Below, one piece after another: positions 41,155-50,103 of a stretch of 61,453 nucleotides of DNA. The position numbers and the translations under genes were made by a program. This stretch comes from Ruminococcus sp. (lineage in GTDB: Bacteria; Bacillota; Clostridia; Oscillospirales; Ruminococcaceae), in the NCBI GenBank assembly GCA_017475555.1, contig JAFVFL010000026.1:1-61453 (forward strand), written 5' to 3'. The first letter of the stretch is position 1; each line of letters opens with the position of its first letter. Below the pieces are notes generated by a model. That model was given only the letters and a program-made list of their open reading frames with translations. It was not told the DNA's origin and did not search any database.

Positions 41155-41757
41155 TTACATATAATTCCTGTTTTCGAGTGCCTTGTACAGCGTCACCTCA
41201 TCGGCGTATTCAAGTATGCCGCCGACAGGAAGCCCGAATGCGAGCCGTGATACCTTTACTCCGAGCGGTTTCAGCAGCCCAGCCGCATACATAGCAGTCG
41301 CATCGCCCTCGACAGTCGGATTCGTCGCCATTATGACCTCCTCAACTCCGCCCTCGTCCACACGCTCCAGCAGCTCCCTCATACGCAGCTTATCCGGAGT
41401 TATGCCGTCCATAGGCGAGAGAAGTCCGTGCAGCACATGGTATACCCCGCCGTACTCATGCGTCCTCTCGAACGCAGAGACATCCTTCGGGCTCTCCACC
41501 ACGCAGATAAGGCTCCTGTCACGCTCCTCATCGTCACAGATAGGGCAAATATCCCTCTCCGTCAGATTCTGGCATATTTTGCAGCAGTGTACCCTTGTCT
41601 TTGCGTCCACAAGTGCCTGAGCAAAATCCTCGACAGCCTCCTTGTCCATAGACATGACATGATACGCCAGCCGCTGTGCCGATTTCATGCCGATACCGGG
41701 CAGCGAAGCAAATTTCTCCGCAAGTATCACCAGCGGAAGAGCATTATGATCCGCCAT
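41155..41757 (-). CDS. recR: recombination protein RecR
   Basis: RecR works with RecF and RecO in loading RecA at gaps. The 200-residue protein has the N-terminal helix-hairpin-helix (FASLPGIGMKSAQRLAYHV), a C4 zinc finger (CCKICQNLTERDICPIC), and the Toprim domain (ICVVESPKDVSAFERT, IMATNPTVEGDATAMY). It is the last gene of the dnaX-ybaB-recR operon, six bases after ybaB. Confidence 0.97.
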   Translation of the reverse strand: MADHNALPLVILAEKFASLPGIGMKSAQRLAYHVMSMDKEAVEDFAQALVDAKTRVHCCKICQNLTERDICPICDDEERDRSLICVVESPKDVSAFERTHEYGGVYHVLHGLLSPMDGITPDKLRMRELLERVDEGGVEEVIMATNPTVEGDATAMYAAGLLKPLGVKVSRLAFGLPVGGILEYADEVTLYKALENRNYM

Positions 41758-41763
41758 CAGGTC

Positions 41764-42108
41764 TTAAAACAGTCCGGGAAGCGAAACTCCGCCGGTTATC
41801 TTGCTCATCTCCGCCTCGGTAGTTGTGTCGATAGTGGTCACAGCCTCATTTACTGCACTGATGATAAGATCCTGGAGCATCTCGATATCCTCCGGGTCAA
41901 CGACCTCAGGCTTGATAGTAAGAGACTTTATGTTCTTCTTTCCTGTCATTACCACCTCAACAGCTCCGCCGCCGGCAGAAGCTGTGAAATCTCTTGCCTC
42001 GATATCCTCCTGAAGAACGGTGATCTCGTCCTGCATCTTCTGAGCCTTCTTTATCATCTGGTTCATATTCTGAGCACCGCCGCCGGTCTTTGGTATTCTT
42101 GCTTTCAT
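41764..42108 (-). CDS. ybaB: YbaB/EbfC-family nucleoid-associated protein
   Basis: A 114-residue DNA-binding tweezer protein. It starts MKARIPKTGGGAQNMNQMIK, continues with a QKMQDEITVLQEDI helix and VEVVMTGKKNIKSLTIKPEV, and ends with the IISAVNEA helix. Location between dnaX and recR is conserved in Firmicutes. Confidence 0.95.
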   Translation of the reverse strand: MKARIPKTGGGAQNMNQMIKKAQKMQDEITVLQEDIEARDFTASAGGGAVEVVMTGKKNIKSLTIKPEVVDPEDIEMLQDLIISAVNEAVTTIDTTTEAEMSKITGGVSLPGLF

Positions 42109-42126
42109 TGTGAACTCTCCTTTTGG

Positions 42127-43791
42127 TCAGTTTTCCTGACCATTATTATTATTTTCAACAGCAGTTTCTATCTTGCTGTTTATAGCTTTCTGAACGAGCT
42201 GCTCCGCCATGCCCCTCTGCTCGTCCTCTGAAGTGGTACACCGGGCGATTATCCGGTATTTGCTGCCGAGGACGTTGAATATCGCACGGCTGAGCGAGAT
42301 CGCATTTTCCTTGTTGGATTTAAACAGTGTCATGAAGAACCGGTTCGGCGTGAAAATGAATATCACGTTCCGGAACGTTGACGCATGAGAGCCCTCAAGG
42401 CTCCCTGCCATTGCCGGATTTATCCGCCGGAACTCCTCCATTATCTGCTCCCATTTATCACACGGGGTCATATCCTCGTCACGGACGCTTTTTATATCGA
42501 CCGCCGGGACATTCTCCGGAGGCGGAGTTGAAGCCGTGAGCACCTGTCTCTCCTGAGGCTGATATGTCCGGCTGTCCGGCGGATCAGCCGCCGCAAACGC
42601 CGCACGGCTTATCCTGCTCTCCAACTGTCTTATTTTATCATAAATTTCAGATTTGTCAATACCTGCACCGGAGGAAACGGTGATATTTTTTTCCTCCACG
42701 CCCTCCGGAATGCCGCTGCACAGCTTAATGAAGCTCATTTCAAGCTCCACTCTCCTGTTCATGACCCTTGCCATACGCTCACGGCACGCCTGCAATGTCT
42801 CCAGATACCGCATGATATCCGCAAGCTCCAGCCTGTCCGCAAGTGCCCTGAGCCGTTCGAGCTCGTCCGGCAGGCACACTATCAGTCCCTCCGCAGTATC
42901 GGGCGAGACCTTCAGAAGCATGACATTTCTCAGCTGAAGGATAAGCTCCTCACACAGCCTTGTGAGGTCCTTTGACATATCGTACAGCCGCCCCACTACC
43001 GCAAGTGCCGAGGCAGTGTCCTTATCAGCAAATGCCTCAAGTATCTCGTAGAGGTGGTCACGCCCTGCAATACCGGCAGCATTCGATACCGCCGCCGCAT
43101 CTATATCCTCCGCACACACGGAGCACTGATCGAGCAGCGAAACTGCATCTCTCATTCCTCCGTCGGCAAGCTTTGCTATCATAGCCGCACCCTCCGGTGT
43201 CAGCCGCAGCTCCTCCTGAGAGGCGATATATTCAAGTCTTTTCGCAATATCCTGCTGTCTTATCCGGCGGAAATCATACCGCTGACAGCGTGAGGCGATA
43301 GTCGCCGGTACCTTGTGTATCTCCGTCGTGGCAAGTATGAATTTGACATACTCCGGCGGCTCCTCCATGATCTTCAGCAGAGCATTGAACGCACTCGCCG
43401 AGAGCATATGCACCTCGTCGATAATGTATATCTTGTATCTGCACCGCTCCGGGGTATACACCGCCGCATCACGGATATCACGTATATCGTTCACTCCGTT
43501 GTTTGAAGCAGCATCTATCTCGATTATATCGGTCAGCGAGCCGTCATCTGCCTCCCGGCAGATATCGCACTGAAGGCAGGGATTGCCGTCCTTCATATCC
43601 GGGCAGTTCACAGCCTTGGCAAGTATCCTTGCACAGGTAGTCTTACCCGTACCCCTTGAGCCTGTGAACAGATACGCATGAGCCGTTCTTCCGGACTTTA
43701 TCTGATTTTTCAGGGTCTCAGTGATATGCTGCTGCGAAATGACATCGTCAAACGTCAGCGGTCTCCACTTCCTGTAAAGAGCCTTGTACAA
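42127..43791 (-). CDS. dnaX: DNA polymerase III gamma/tau subunit
   Basis: Clamp-loader ATPase. The 554-residue protein starts YKALYRKWRPLTFDDVISQQ, has Walker A FTGSRGTGKTTCARIL, a zinc site (CPDMKDGNPCLQCDIC), IIDEVHMLSASAFNALLKIM with the Walker B region, and the arginine finger segment TIASRCQRYDFRRI. Domain III follows to ~residue 370, then a divergent tail of the tau type. No programmed-frameshift signal was looked for in detail; the single long frame suffices for tau. Confidence 0.97.
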   Translation of the reverse strand: MYKALYRKWRPLTFDDVISQQHITETLKNQIKSGRTAHAYLFTGSRGTGKTTCARILAKAVNCPDMKDGNPCLQCDICREADDGSLTDIIEIDAASNNGVNDIRDIRDAAVYTPERCRYKIYIIDEVHMLSASAFNALLKIMEEPPEYVKFILATTEIHKVPATIASRCQRYDFRRIRQQDIAKRLEYIASQEELRLTPEGAAMIAKLADGGMRDAVSLLDQCSVCAEDIDAAAVSNAAGIAGRDHLYEILEAFADKDTASALAVVGRLYDMSKDLTRLCEELILQLRNVMLLKVSPDTAEGLIVCLPDELERLRALADRLELADIMRYLETLQACRERMARVMNRRVELEMSFIKLCSGIPEGVEEKNITVSSGAGIDKSEIYDKIRQLESRISRAAFAAADPPDSRTYQPQERQVLTASTPPPENVPAVDIKSVRDEDMTPCDKWEQIMEEFRRINPAMAGSLEGSHASTFRNVIFIFTPNRFFMTLFKSNKENAISLSRAIFNVLGSKYRIIARCTTSEDEQRGMAEQLVQKAINSKIETAVENNNNGQEN

Positions 43792-43810
43792 AGCCGCACC
43801 CCCTATGCCG

Positions 43811-44230
43811 CTACTGATATCTGTAGCCTGTTACCTCTATAACAGCGTATACTGTCTCTCCGTCCCTCTCGCCGCCGTCTATCCGCATACTGCCGCCGTT
43901 TTCCAGAACAACGCCGCTCATATCCGTGGCAGATACAAAGTCAAACGACATTGTGACAGTCCCGTCATGAGTTACCTTGTCAATAGTTATATCTGCGGCA
44001 TATTCCCCGCTGAGGACTGTGAGCACATCATTCTTCAGCACCTCACGGCTGCTCTGCGGGCCGCTGAAAATATCGCCATTTTCCGTCTGCACATACTCAG
44101 ATATCCTTATCGTTGCCCACGAATGGGTATCAACATAACGCCGTATCTCATATATGCAATACACGACAGCCGCAGCCGCAAGGACTACAGCTATAACGAA
44201 TATCAGAAAGAATTTTTTATCCTTAGTCAT
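43811..44230 (-). CDS. single-pass membrane-anchored protein, unknown
   Basis: A 139-residue protein starting MTKDKKFFLIFVIAVVLAAA: one membrane segment (residues ~7-28) and an outside domain of ~110 residues with beta pattern (TVTMSFDFVSATDMSGVVLE, VYAVIEVTGYRYQ). ATG 44230 overlaps the stop of the upstream TPR gene, and its stop lies 19 bases before dnaX. The outside domain could be a small sensor or chaperone domain; I do not recognise it. Confidence 0.7.
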   Translation of the reverse strand: MTKDKKFFLIFVIAVVLAAAAVVYCIYEIRRYVDTHSWATIRISEYVQTENGDIFSGPQSSREVLKNDVLTVLSGEYAADITIDKVTHDGTVTMSFDFVSATDMSGVVLENGGSMRIDGGERDGETVYAVIEVTGYRYQ

Positions 44231-45266
44231 TTTTATCCCCGCCTTCTGTCCTTTTACTGTCAGTGGTCTTTCCCGAAAGGCTTGACGGCATCTCAGACGG
44301 AGCACCGAATCCGGCAAGTCTGTTCAGCTCCACTCTGTCGTTGAGAACGCTGTCCTTCATGTGGTTGAATACAGCGATGTACTTGCTTGCATCGGGTATA
44401 CCGTTCACGAGAGCGAGCCGCTTCATCTCCTCAGCCCGGCTGATATCGTGCATCATAAGGCAGGCAAGCGAAGCCGCCACAGCCACAGATTTTACGTGTT
44501 CATGCCGCTTCATCGACTCCTCGTACCACTTCATAGCCGTCTCCGGGTCGTTGTTGCGGAGATAGATATTTCCTATCTCGTACCTTACGTAATTGGAAAA
44601 CGGGTCGTCCTTGTCATCAAGAATGACCATGAGCATTTCCTTTGCATTTTCTATCTCACCCATTGCCCCGGTGACCTTTGCAGTCATATATCTTGCTGCC
44701 GGGTGGGTCAGTCCTCTTTTTGAAGAAAGCTCGAAATACCGCAGTGCATTGGGCAGATATCCGAGCAGGTAATAGCAGCGTCCGAGATAATACGCATTGA
44801 CCGCCTTTTCCATATCGGTGGTCTTGTCAGATAGGTCGTTTTCGATGCTCAGAAAGCCTCTCAGAGCCGCATTGATACTGCCGGAGAAAAGCTCTTCGAG
44901 CGAATCGCAGAAAATGCGGCATTTCCTGGAAAAGCCGATAAATCTCTCCTCGATAAGGTCTGAGTCGTGATCGTGGAAATAATGCGGGGCTGTTCCAATG
45001 AATACGACCGCTGACCCGGCGAGTGCAGCAAGGAGCAGTGCAAGCACGGGCGTAAGGTATTCATCATGTCCGGCAAGAGCCATCACCACGCCCACAATGG
45101 ACACAGCTATCACCGCCGCAGACGCTCCTGTCCTGACCGACTCGGCATACCTCTTTGAGATCCTCAGCAGCCATTTTCTCAGCCTTGCTCTTCTCCGGAG
45201 AGAATACAGTCTTTGCAGGTCAGCTCTGATCTCTTTTTCAGTTTTTCCGTTCTTCATATTCTTCAT
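44223..45266 (-). CDS. membrane protein with TPR-like repeats
   Basis: A 347-residue protein: a basic N-terminal stretch (RRRARLRKWLLRISKRY), two membrane segments (about residues 47-67 and 72-94), then a cytosolic helical region with TPR-like pairs (AVNAYYLGRCYYLLGYLPNA, VRYEIGNIYLRNNDPETAMK and WYEESMK). The C-terminal ~40 residues are Ser/Lys-rich and disordered. It lies between the SRP RNA gene and dnaX, where Bacillus has no gene. Function unknown; a protein-protein scaffold is likely. Confidence 0.75.
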   Translation of the reverse strand: MKNMKNGKTEKEIRADLQRLYSLRRRARLRKWLLRISKRYAESVRTGASAAVIAVSIVGVVMALAGHDEYLTPVLALLLAALAGSAVVFIGTAPHYFHDHDSDLIEERFIGFSRKCRIFCDSLEELFSGSINAALRGFLSIENDLSDKTTDMEKAVNAYYLGRCYYLLGYLPNALRYFELSSKRGLTHPAARYMTAKVTGAMGEIENAKEMLMVILDDKDDPFSNYVRYEIGNIYLRNNDPETAMKWYEESMKRHEHVKSVAVAASLACLMMHDISRAEEMKRLALVNGIPDASKYIAVFNHMKDSVLNDRVELNRLAGFGAPSEMPSSLSGKTTDSKRTEGGDKND

Positions 45267-45280
45267 AATATATCAAAAAA

Positions 45281-45408
45281 ATTCCGGAACATAGATGTGC
45301 AGGCTTGCTGCGGCACACAAAACGATCCGCTTAATGCTGCTCGGTCTCCCGCCTGACATGGTTCACGGGGTCTTGTTGCACAGGGCCCGCACATCTATAT
45401 TCCGGAAT
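45281..45408 (-). ncRNA. ffs: signal recognition particle RNA (4.5S/scRNA)
   Basis: On the minus strand the ends ATTCCGGAATATAGATGTGC and GCACATCTATGTTCCGGAAT pair as a long stem. The apex is domain IV: GAACCATGTCAGG, then CGG-GAGA-CCG (a GNRA tetraloop), then GAGCAGCATTAAGC, the conserved Ffh-binding loop. A T-run follows at 45276-45282. The transcript from the promoter at 45509-45537 would be ~220 nt, so a 5' extension, perhaps an Alu-like domain, may exist. The order SRP RNA ... dnaX-ybaB-recR is the Bacillus order, which supports the call. Confidence 0.88.
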
Positions 45409-45508
45409 CTGACTCCGGCTCCGGCTTTTCCGGAGCAGCTGCCCCAGCCGATAAATGACCGGCAGCGACCGATACGCCGAAGACGCACGCCCTCAACGCT
45501 CTCTATAC

Positions 45509-45537
45509 ATGATACCACATATCCGGACTTTTGTCAA
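45509..45537 (-). promoter_or_regulatory. promoter of the SRP RNA gene
   Basis: Exact TTGACA (45532-45537), 17 bases, TATCAT (45509-45514) on the minus strand. Confidence 0.75.
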
Positions 45538-45556
45538 GAGGAAATTTTCATTTACG

Positions 45557-45596
45557 AAAAAACCGCAGAACACCGGGAATATCCGGCATTCTGCGG
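45557..45596 (-). terminator. intrinsic terminator of the exported-protein gene
   Basis: On the minus strand CCGCAGAA pairs with TTCTGCGG, with an inner CCGGATATTCCCGG stem, followed by six T; nine bases after the stop codon at 45605. Confidence 0.85.
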
Positions 45597-45604
45597 CACA
45601 GCTC

Positions 45605-46489
45605 TCACGCTTTCTTCTTTCTTGACACAGCAAATGCAGCAGCGGCACAAACAGCGGCAGCTGCGGCATATATCCCGGCGTTGGAGCCTTTCTGCGTACT
45701 GCCTGTCAGCTCTGCGGAGCCATTGGAATAATTTACGCTCCCTACACCCTTTATATCGTAGTGCAGGTCATAGTCAGCAGCACCGATGACCACCTTTTCG
45801 GAGTAGTCCTTCGGGATATCATACGCATGACTTTTCAGAAAGTCAAGATACTCCCCGACCGTGTGTATATGGTTCTGCGGGAACACCTCGTCAAGCTCCT
45901 GCCATATATCGCCGTAATAATACGGGATAATGTACTCCTGACCGCCGGAAACAGCGTAAACAATATCAGTAGAACGGAACTGGTCATTGAGGAGCATTAC
46001 CTCCTCTACATCACCAAGCCCGGAAAGAGTCTCTGCAACAGCATCAAGGTCGAACTGTATCCTGTAAACAGGGTCAGCGGTATCGTCCTCTGCAAAGACA
46101 TATGAAGCATCCGAAACGCCGCCATTATACGAAACAGCACCAGCTTCATCCCGTATCAGATATGCAAGTCCATAGGTCTCAGTGCCGTGATCCGTATCTG
46201 TACCGGTAAACGGAACAGCATATCTTGTGCCGTCAAGTATCGAATCCCTTATGCTCCCATTATTCATAAAGGCATAGGAGCTGAACACCTTATACTCATA
46301 CGCATTATCATAGCAGTAAACAGTATCGCTTGTGACAGCAAAGTCAGCCGGGCTGAGATACTCAGCAAGCTCGTCCTGAGCTTCCTTTGGCAGCCGCAGG
46401 CTGTCAGCTTCAGCAGCGGTCACAGACATGGCAGGGAATAGTGCCGCACATATACCGGCGGCGACAATACCAGATATAATTTTTCTCAT
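45605..46489 (-). CDS. exported, membrane-anchored protein, unknown
   Basis: A 294-residue protein from ATG 46489 (AAAGGAG before it). A signal peptide (MRKIISGIVAAGICAALFPA, cut probably after VTAAEA), then ~230 residues outside the cell, then a C-terminal Gly/Ser spacer, one Ala-rich membrane segment and RKKKA, the layout of a cell-surface protein held by a C-terminal anchor without an LPXTG motif. Tyr- and Asp-rich outside domain; no known motif seen. It has its own promoter and terminator. Confidence 0.75.
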   Translation of the reverse strand: MRKIISGIVAAGICAALFPAMSVTAAEADSLRLPKEAQDELAEYLSPADFAVTSDTVYCYDNAYEYKVFSSYAFMNNGSIRDSILDGTRYAVPFTGTDTDHGTETYGLAYLIRDEAGAVSYNGGVSDASYVFAEDDTADPVYRIQFDLDAVAETLSGLGDVEEVMLLNDQFRSTDIVYAVSGGQEYIIPYYYGDIWQELDEVFPQNHIHTVGEYLDFLKSHAYDIPKDYSEKVVIGAADYDLHYDIKGVGSVNYSNGSAELTGSTQKGSNAGIYAAAAAVCAAAAFAVSRKKKA

Positions 46490-46611
46490 AAAGCTCTCCT
46501 TTCCGGCTGTCTCGTACATACGAACAGCTTCTGATACGATATCCTATAATGAATCCTATAACGATTTTCAGGGCTCCTCCGGGTGACCCGGCGGCTGAAA
46601 TTTCTTATCTT

Positions 46612-46640
46612 ATTGTATCATAAAAAAATATATTTGTCAA
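46612..46640 (-). promoter_or_regulatory. promoter of the exported-protein gene
   Basis: TTGACA (46635-46640), 17 bases, TACAAT (46612-46617) on the minus strand. The ~115-base leader holds a CCGGGTCACCCGG hairpin and a direct repeat of ATCCTATAA. Confidence 0.75.
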
Positions 46641-46655
46641 TATTTTTCGCTTTAT

Positions 46656-46673
46656 AAAAAAAAAAAAAAAAAA
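46656..46673. repeat. 18-base poly-A run
   Basis: An uninterrupted run of 18 A between two divergent promoters. It could act as an UP-like element for carB, but its length may also be a sequencing or assembly uncertainty. Confidence 0.6.
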
Positions 46674-46732
46674 CAAATGCCGGCGGACAATTTCTTAAAA
46701 AAATGATTTCTCCACTTTTTTCTCACTTCTTA

Positions 46733-46761
46733 TTGCATTTTTCTCTGAAATATGTTATGAT
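46733..46761 (+). promoter_or_regulatory. promoter of carB
   Basis: TTGCAT (46733-46738), 17 bases, TATGAT (46756-46761). Leader ~70 bases; no PyrR-type or pyrimidine attenuator structure seen. Confidence 0.6.
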
Positions 46762-46838
46762 ATAAGGTAAGAGTATGCCGGGGACTGCGTCTGCGGCAAA
46801 TTTAAAGCGTACAAATCAGTACGGGTAGGGAGAACAGT

Positions 46839-49800
46839 ATGCCAAAAAGAGAAGACATCAACAAGATCATGATAATCGGCTCAGGCCCTATTATAATAGG
46901 TCAGGCGTGTGAGTTCGATTACTCCGGCACTCAGGCGTGTAAAGCCCTGAAAAAGCTCGGCTATGAGATAGTGCTGGTCAACTCAAATCCTGCTACTATC
47001 ATGACAGACCCCGATGTAGCTGATATCACCTATATCGAGCCTCTGAACCTCGCAAGACTCACCCAGATAATCGAAAAGGAGCGTCCGGACGCACTGCTCC
47101 CGAATCTCGGCGGTCAGTCGGGTCTGAACCTCTGCTCGGAGCTTGACAGAGCCGGAGTGCTTAAAGAGTACGGCGTTCAGGTCATCGGCGTTCAGGTGGA
47201 CGCTATCGAGCGCGGCGAGGACAGGATAGAGTTCAAGAACGCCATGAGTGCTCTTGGTATCGAAATGCCCCGCAGTCAGGTCGCTTACTCCGTTGATGAG
47301 GCTGTAAAGATCGCTGAGCAGCTCAGATATCCGGTCGTTCTCCGTCCTGCCTATACTATGGGCGGTGCAGGCGGCGGAATGGTCTACAACGTCGATGAGC
47401 TGAAGGTAGTATGCGAGAGAGGTCTTCAGGCTTCGCTCGTTCATCAGGTGCTCGTTGAGGAGTGTATCTTCGGCTGGGAGGAGCTTGAGCTTGAGGTAGT
47501 ACGTGACGCTGAGAACAACAAGATAACCGTCTGCTTTATCGAGAATATCGACCCTATCGGCGTACACACCGGCGATTCGTTCTGCTCCGCTCCTATGCTC
47601 ACCATTCCTGAGGACGTTCAGGCTACCCTCCAGGAAATGAGCTACCGCATTATCGAGTCAATCGAGGTGATAGGCGGCTGCAACTGCCAGTTTGCCCGTG
47701 ACCCGGAGACTGGCAGGATAGTCGTTATCGAGATAAATCCGAGAACATCACGCTCGTCCGCACTCGCTTCAAAGGCTACAGGCTTCCCGATAGCACTCGT
47801 TTCGGCAATGCTCGCCTGCGGTCTTACGCTGAAGGATATCCCCTGCGGAAAGTACGGAACACTTGACAAGTATTATCCCGACGGCGATTATATCGTTATC
47901 AAGTTCGCACGCTGGGCTTTCGAGAAGTTCAAGGGTGCAGAGGACAAGCTCGGCACACAGATGAGAGCTGTCGGCGAGGTAATGAGTATCGGAAAGACCT
48001 ACAAGGAGGCTTTCCAGAAGGCTATACGCAGCCTTGAGACCGGAAGATACGGGCTTGGCTTCGCAAAGGACTTCAACTCACTCACAAAGGAGCAGCTTCT
48101 CGACAAGCTCCGCTACCCGACAAGTGAGCGTCAGTTCGTGATATATGAGGCACTCCGCAAGGGTGCGACAATTGATGAGATATACGAGCTTACAAAGATA
48201 AAGCACTATTTCCTGAATGAGATGCTGGAGCTTGTTCAGGAGGAGGAAAAGCTCCTCGAAAACAAGGGTGCTGTCCCGGCTGAGGATGTTCTCCGTCAGG
48301 CTAAGCTCGACGGCTTCTCAGACCGCTACCTCAGCTCTCTCCTTGAGGTCACTGAGGAGGAGATACGCAATGCACGCATCGGCTTCGGTATCAAGGAGGC
48401 TTGGGAGGGCGTTCACGTAAGCGGCACTCAGAACGCTGCATACTACTACTCCACCTATCATCTTGACGAGGACAAGAGCACCGCAAGCGACAAGCCTAAG
48501 ATAATGATACTCGGCGGAGGCCCTAACCGTATCGGTCAGGGTATCGAGTTTGACTACTGCTGCGTTCATGCCGCTCTTGCACTGAAAAAGCTCGGCTTTG
48601 AGTCGATAATCGTAAACTGCAACCCGGAGACTGTCTCCACCGACTATGATACCTCCGACAAGCTGTATTTCGAGCCGCTGACGCTGGAGGACGTTCTCTC
48701 TATCCATGAAAAGGAGAAGCCGCTCGGCGTTATCGCGCAGTTCGGCGGTCAGACTCCCCTTAATCTTGCAGGAGACCTCAAGAAGTACGGCGTGAATATC
48801 CTCGGCACAACTCCGGAGACGATCGACCTTGCAGAGGACAGAGATCATTTCCGTGCGATGATGGATAAGCTCGGCATACCGATGCCTGAGGCTGGAATGG
48901 CTGTAAATGCTGATGAGGCGATAGAGATAGCAAACCGTATCGGTTACCCGGTAATGGTTCGTCCGTCCTACGTACTCGGCGGCAGAGGAATGGAGATAGT
49001 CCACGACGACGAGATGATGAGGGTATATATGGACGCTGCCGTTGGTGTTACTCCCGACAGACCGATACTGATAGACAGATTCCTCAACCACGCAACAGAG
49101 TGCGAGGCTGACGCTATTTCCGACGGAGAGAACTGCTTCGTTCCGGCTGTCATGGAGCATATCGAGCTTGCGGGCGTACATTCGGGCGATTCTGCCTGCA
49201 TTCTCCCGTCAAAGAACCTGACTGAGAAGCAGGTGGCGACTATCAAGGAGTATACGAAGAAGATAGCCGTTGAGATGAACGTATGCGGTCTGATGAATAT
49301 GCAGTACGCTATCGAGGGCGACACTGTATACGTGCTTGAGGCTAATCCCCGTGCATCGAGGACTGTTCCGCTCGTTTCAAAGGTATGCGATATCAATATG
49401 GTGAAGATCGCTACGGAGATAATCACCTCCTCGCTCACCGGCAGACCCTCGCCTGTTCCGGAGCTTAAAGACAGAAAGATAGGTCACTACGGCGTCAAGG
49501 AGGCTGTGTTCCCGTTCAATATGTTCCAGGAGGTAGACCCTGTACTCGGGCCTGAGATGCGTTCGACCGGCGAGGTGCTCGGAATATCCCCGTCCTTCGG
49601 TGAGGCTTACTACAAGGCACAGGAGGCTACACAGACAAGACTTCCTCAGGAGGGAACAGTCCTGCTGAGCGTGTGCGACAGGGACAAGCCGGAGCTGCTT
49701 GAGATAGCAAGGGCATTCCACGAGCTTGGTTTCCACATTCTTGCAACAAGAAGATGCAGTGCGATGATACAGGAGGCAGGCATACCCTGTGAGAGGATAT

Positions 49801-50057
49801 TCAAGATATATGAGGGTCGCCCGAACATTGCGGACGAGATAGCAAACGGCGAGATACAGCTTATCATCAACACTCCTGCCGGAAAGTCGAGCGTTCACGA
49901 TGACAGCTATATCCGTAAGGCGGCGATAAAGCACAGAGTTCCCTACATCACTACGATGGCTGCGGCTAAGGCAAGTGCAGAGGGCATACGTGCTATCAAG
50001 GAGAACAAGCACTTCGGTGTGAAGTCGCTCCAGGCACATCACGCTGATATACAGTAA
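46839..50057 (+). CDS. carB: carbamoyl-phosphate synthase large subunit
   Basis: CarB makes carbamoyl phosphate from bicarbonate, ATP and ammonia delivered by CarA. The 1072 residues hold two ATP-grasp halves: N-terminal IIGSGPIIIGQACEFDYSGT and the carboxy-phosphate domain, and the second half starting near residue 555 with ILGGGPNRIGQGIEFDYCCV. The C-terminal MGS-like allosteric domain begins about residue 940 (VLLSVCDRDKPELLEIARAF). Length is normal. carA is not adjacent; it may lie elsewhere. Own promoter and terminator make it monocistronic. Confidence 0.97.
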   Translation: MPKREDINKIMIIGSGPIIIGQACEFDYSGTQACKALKKLGYEIVLVNSNPATIMTDPDVADITYIEPLNLARLTQIIEKERPDALLPNLGGQSGLNLCSELDRAGVLKEYGVQVIGVQVDAIERGEDRIEFKNAMSALGIEMPRSQVAYSVDEAVKIAEQLRYPVVLRPAYTMGGAGGGMVYNVDELKVVCERGLQASLVHQVLVEECIFGWEELELEVVRDAENNKITVCFIENIDPIGVHTGDSFCSAPMLTIPEDVQATLQEMSYRIIESIEVIGGCNCQFARDPETGRIVVIEINPRTSRSSALASKATGFPIALVSAMLACGLTLKDIPCGKYGTLDKYYPDGDYIVIKFARWAFEKFKGAEDKLGTQMRAVGEVMSIGKTYKEAFQKAIRSLETGRYGLGFAKDFNSLTKEQLLDKLRYPTSERQFVIYEALRKGATIDEIYELTKIKHYFLNEMLELVQEEEKLLENKGAVPAEDVLRQAKLDGFSDRYLSSLLEVTEEEIRNARIGFGIKEAWEGVHVSGTQNAAYYYSTYHLDEDKSTASDKPKIMILGGGPNRIGQGIEFDYCCVHAALALKKLGFESIIVNCNPETVSTDYDTSDKLYFEPLTLEDVLSIHEKEKPLGVIAQFGGQTPLNLAGDLKKYGVNILGTTPETIDLAEDRDHFRAMMDKLGIPMPEAGMAVNADEAIEIANRIGYPVMVRPSYVLGGRGMEIVHDDEMMRVYMDAAVGVTPDRPILIDRFLNHATECEADAISDGENCFVPAVMEHIELAGVHSGDSACILPSKNLTEKQVATIKEYTKKIAVEMNVCGLMNMQYAIEGDTVYVLEANPRASRTVPLVSKVCDINMVKIATEIITSSLTGRPSPVPELKDRKIGHYGVKEAVFPFNMFQEVDPVLGPEMRSTGEVLGISPSFGEAYYKAQEATQTRLPQEGTVLLSVCDRDKPELLEIARAFHELGFHILATRRCSAMIQEAGIPCERIFKIYEGRPNIADEIANGEIQLIINTPAGKSSVHDDSYIRKAAIKHRVPYITTMAAAKASAEGIRAIKENKHFGVKSLQAHHADIQ

Positions 50058-50064
50058 TATGACA

Positions 50065-50102
50065 AAAAGCGGAATGATGCTTCACTGCATCATTCCGCTT
50101 TT
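50065..50102. terminator. bidirectional terminator after carB
   Basis: AAAAGCGGAATGATGC and GCATCATTCCGCTTTT form a perfect 16 bp stem; U-tracts exist on both strands. It serves carB and the convergent polysaccharide operon. Confidence 0.92.
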
Positions 50103-50103
50103 A

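Noticed and set aside
48318..49181. 287-codon open frame on the minus strand
   Set aside because: Antisense to carB, whose sense frame is unambiguous.
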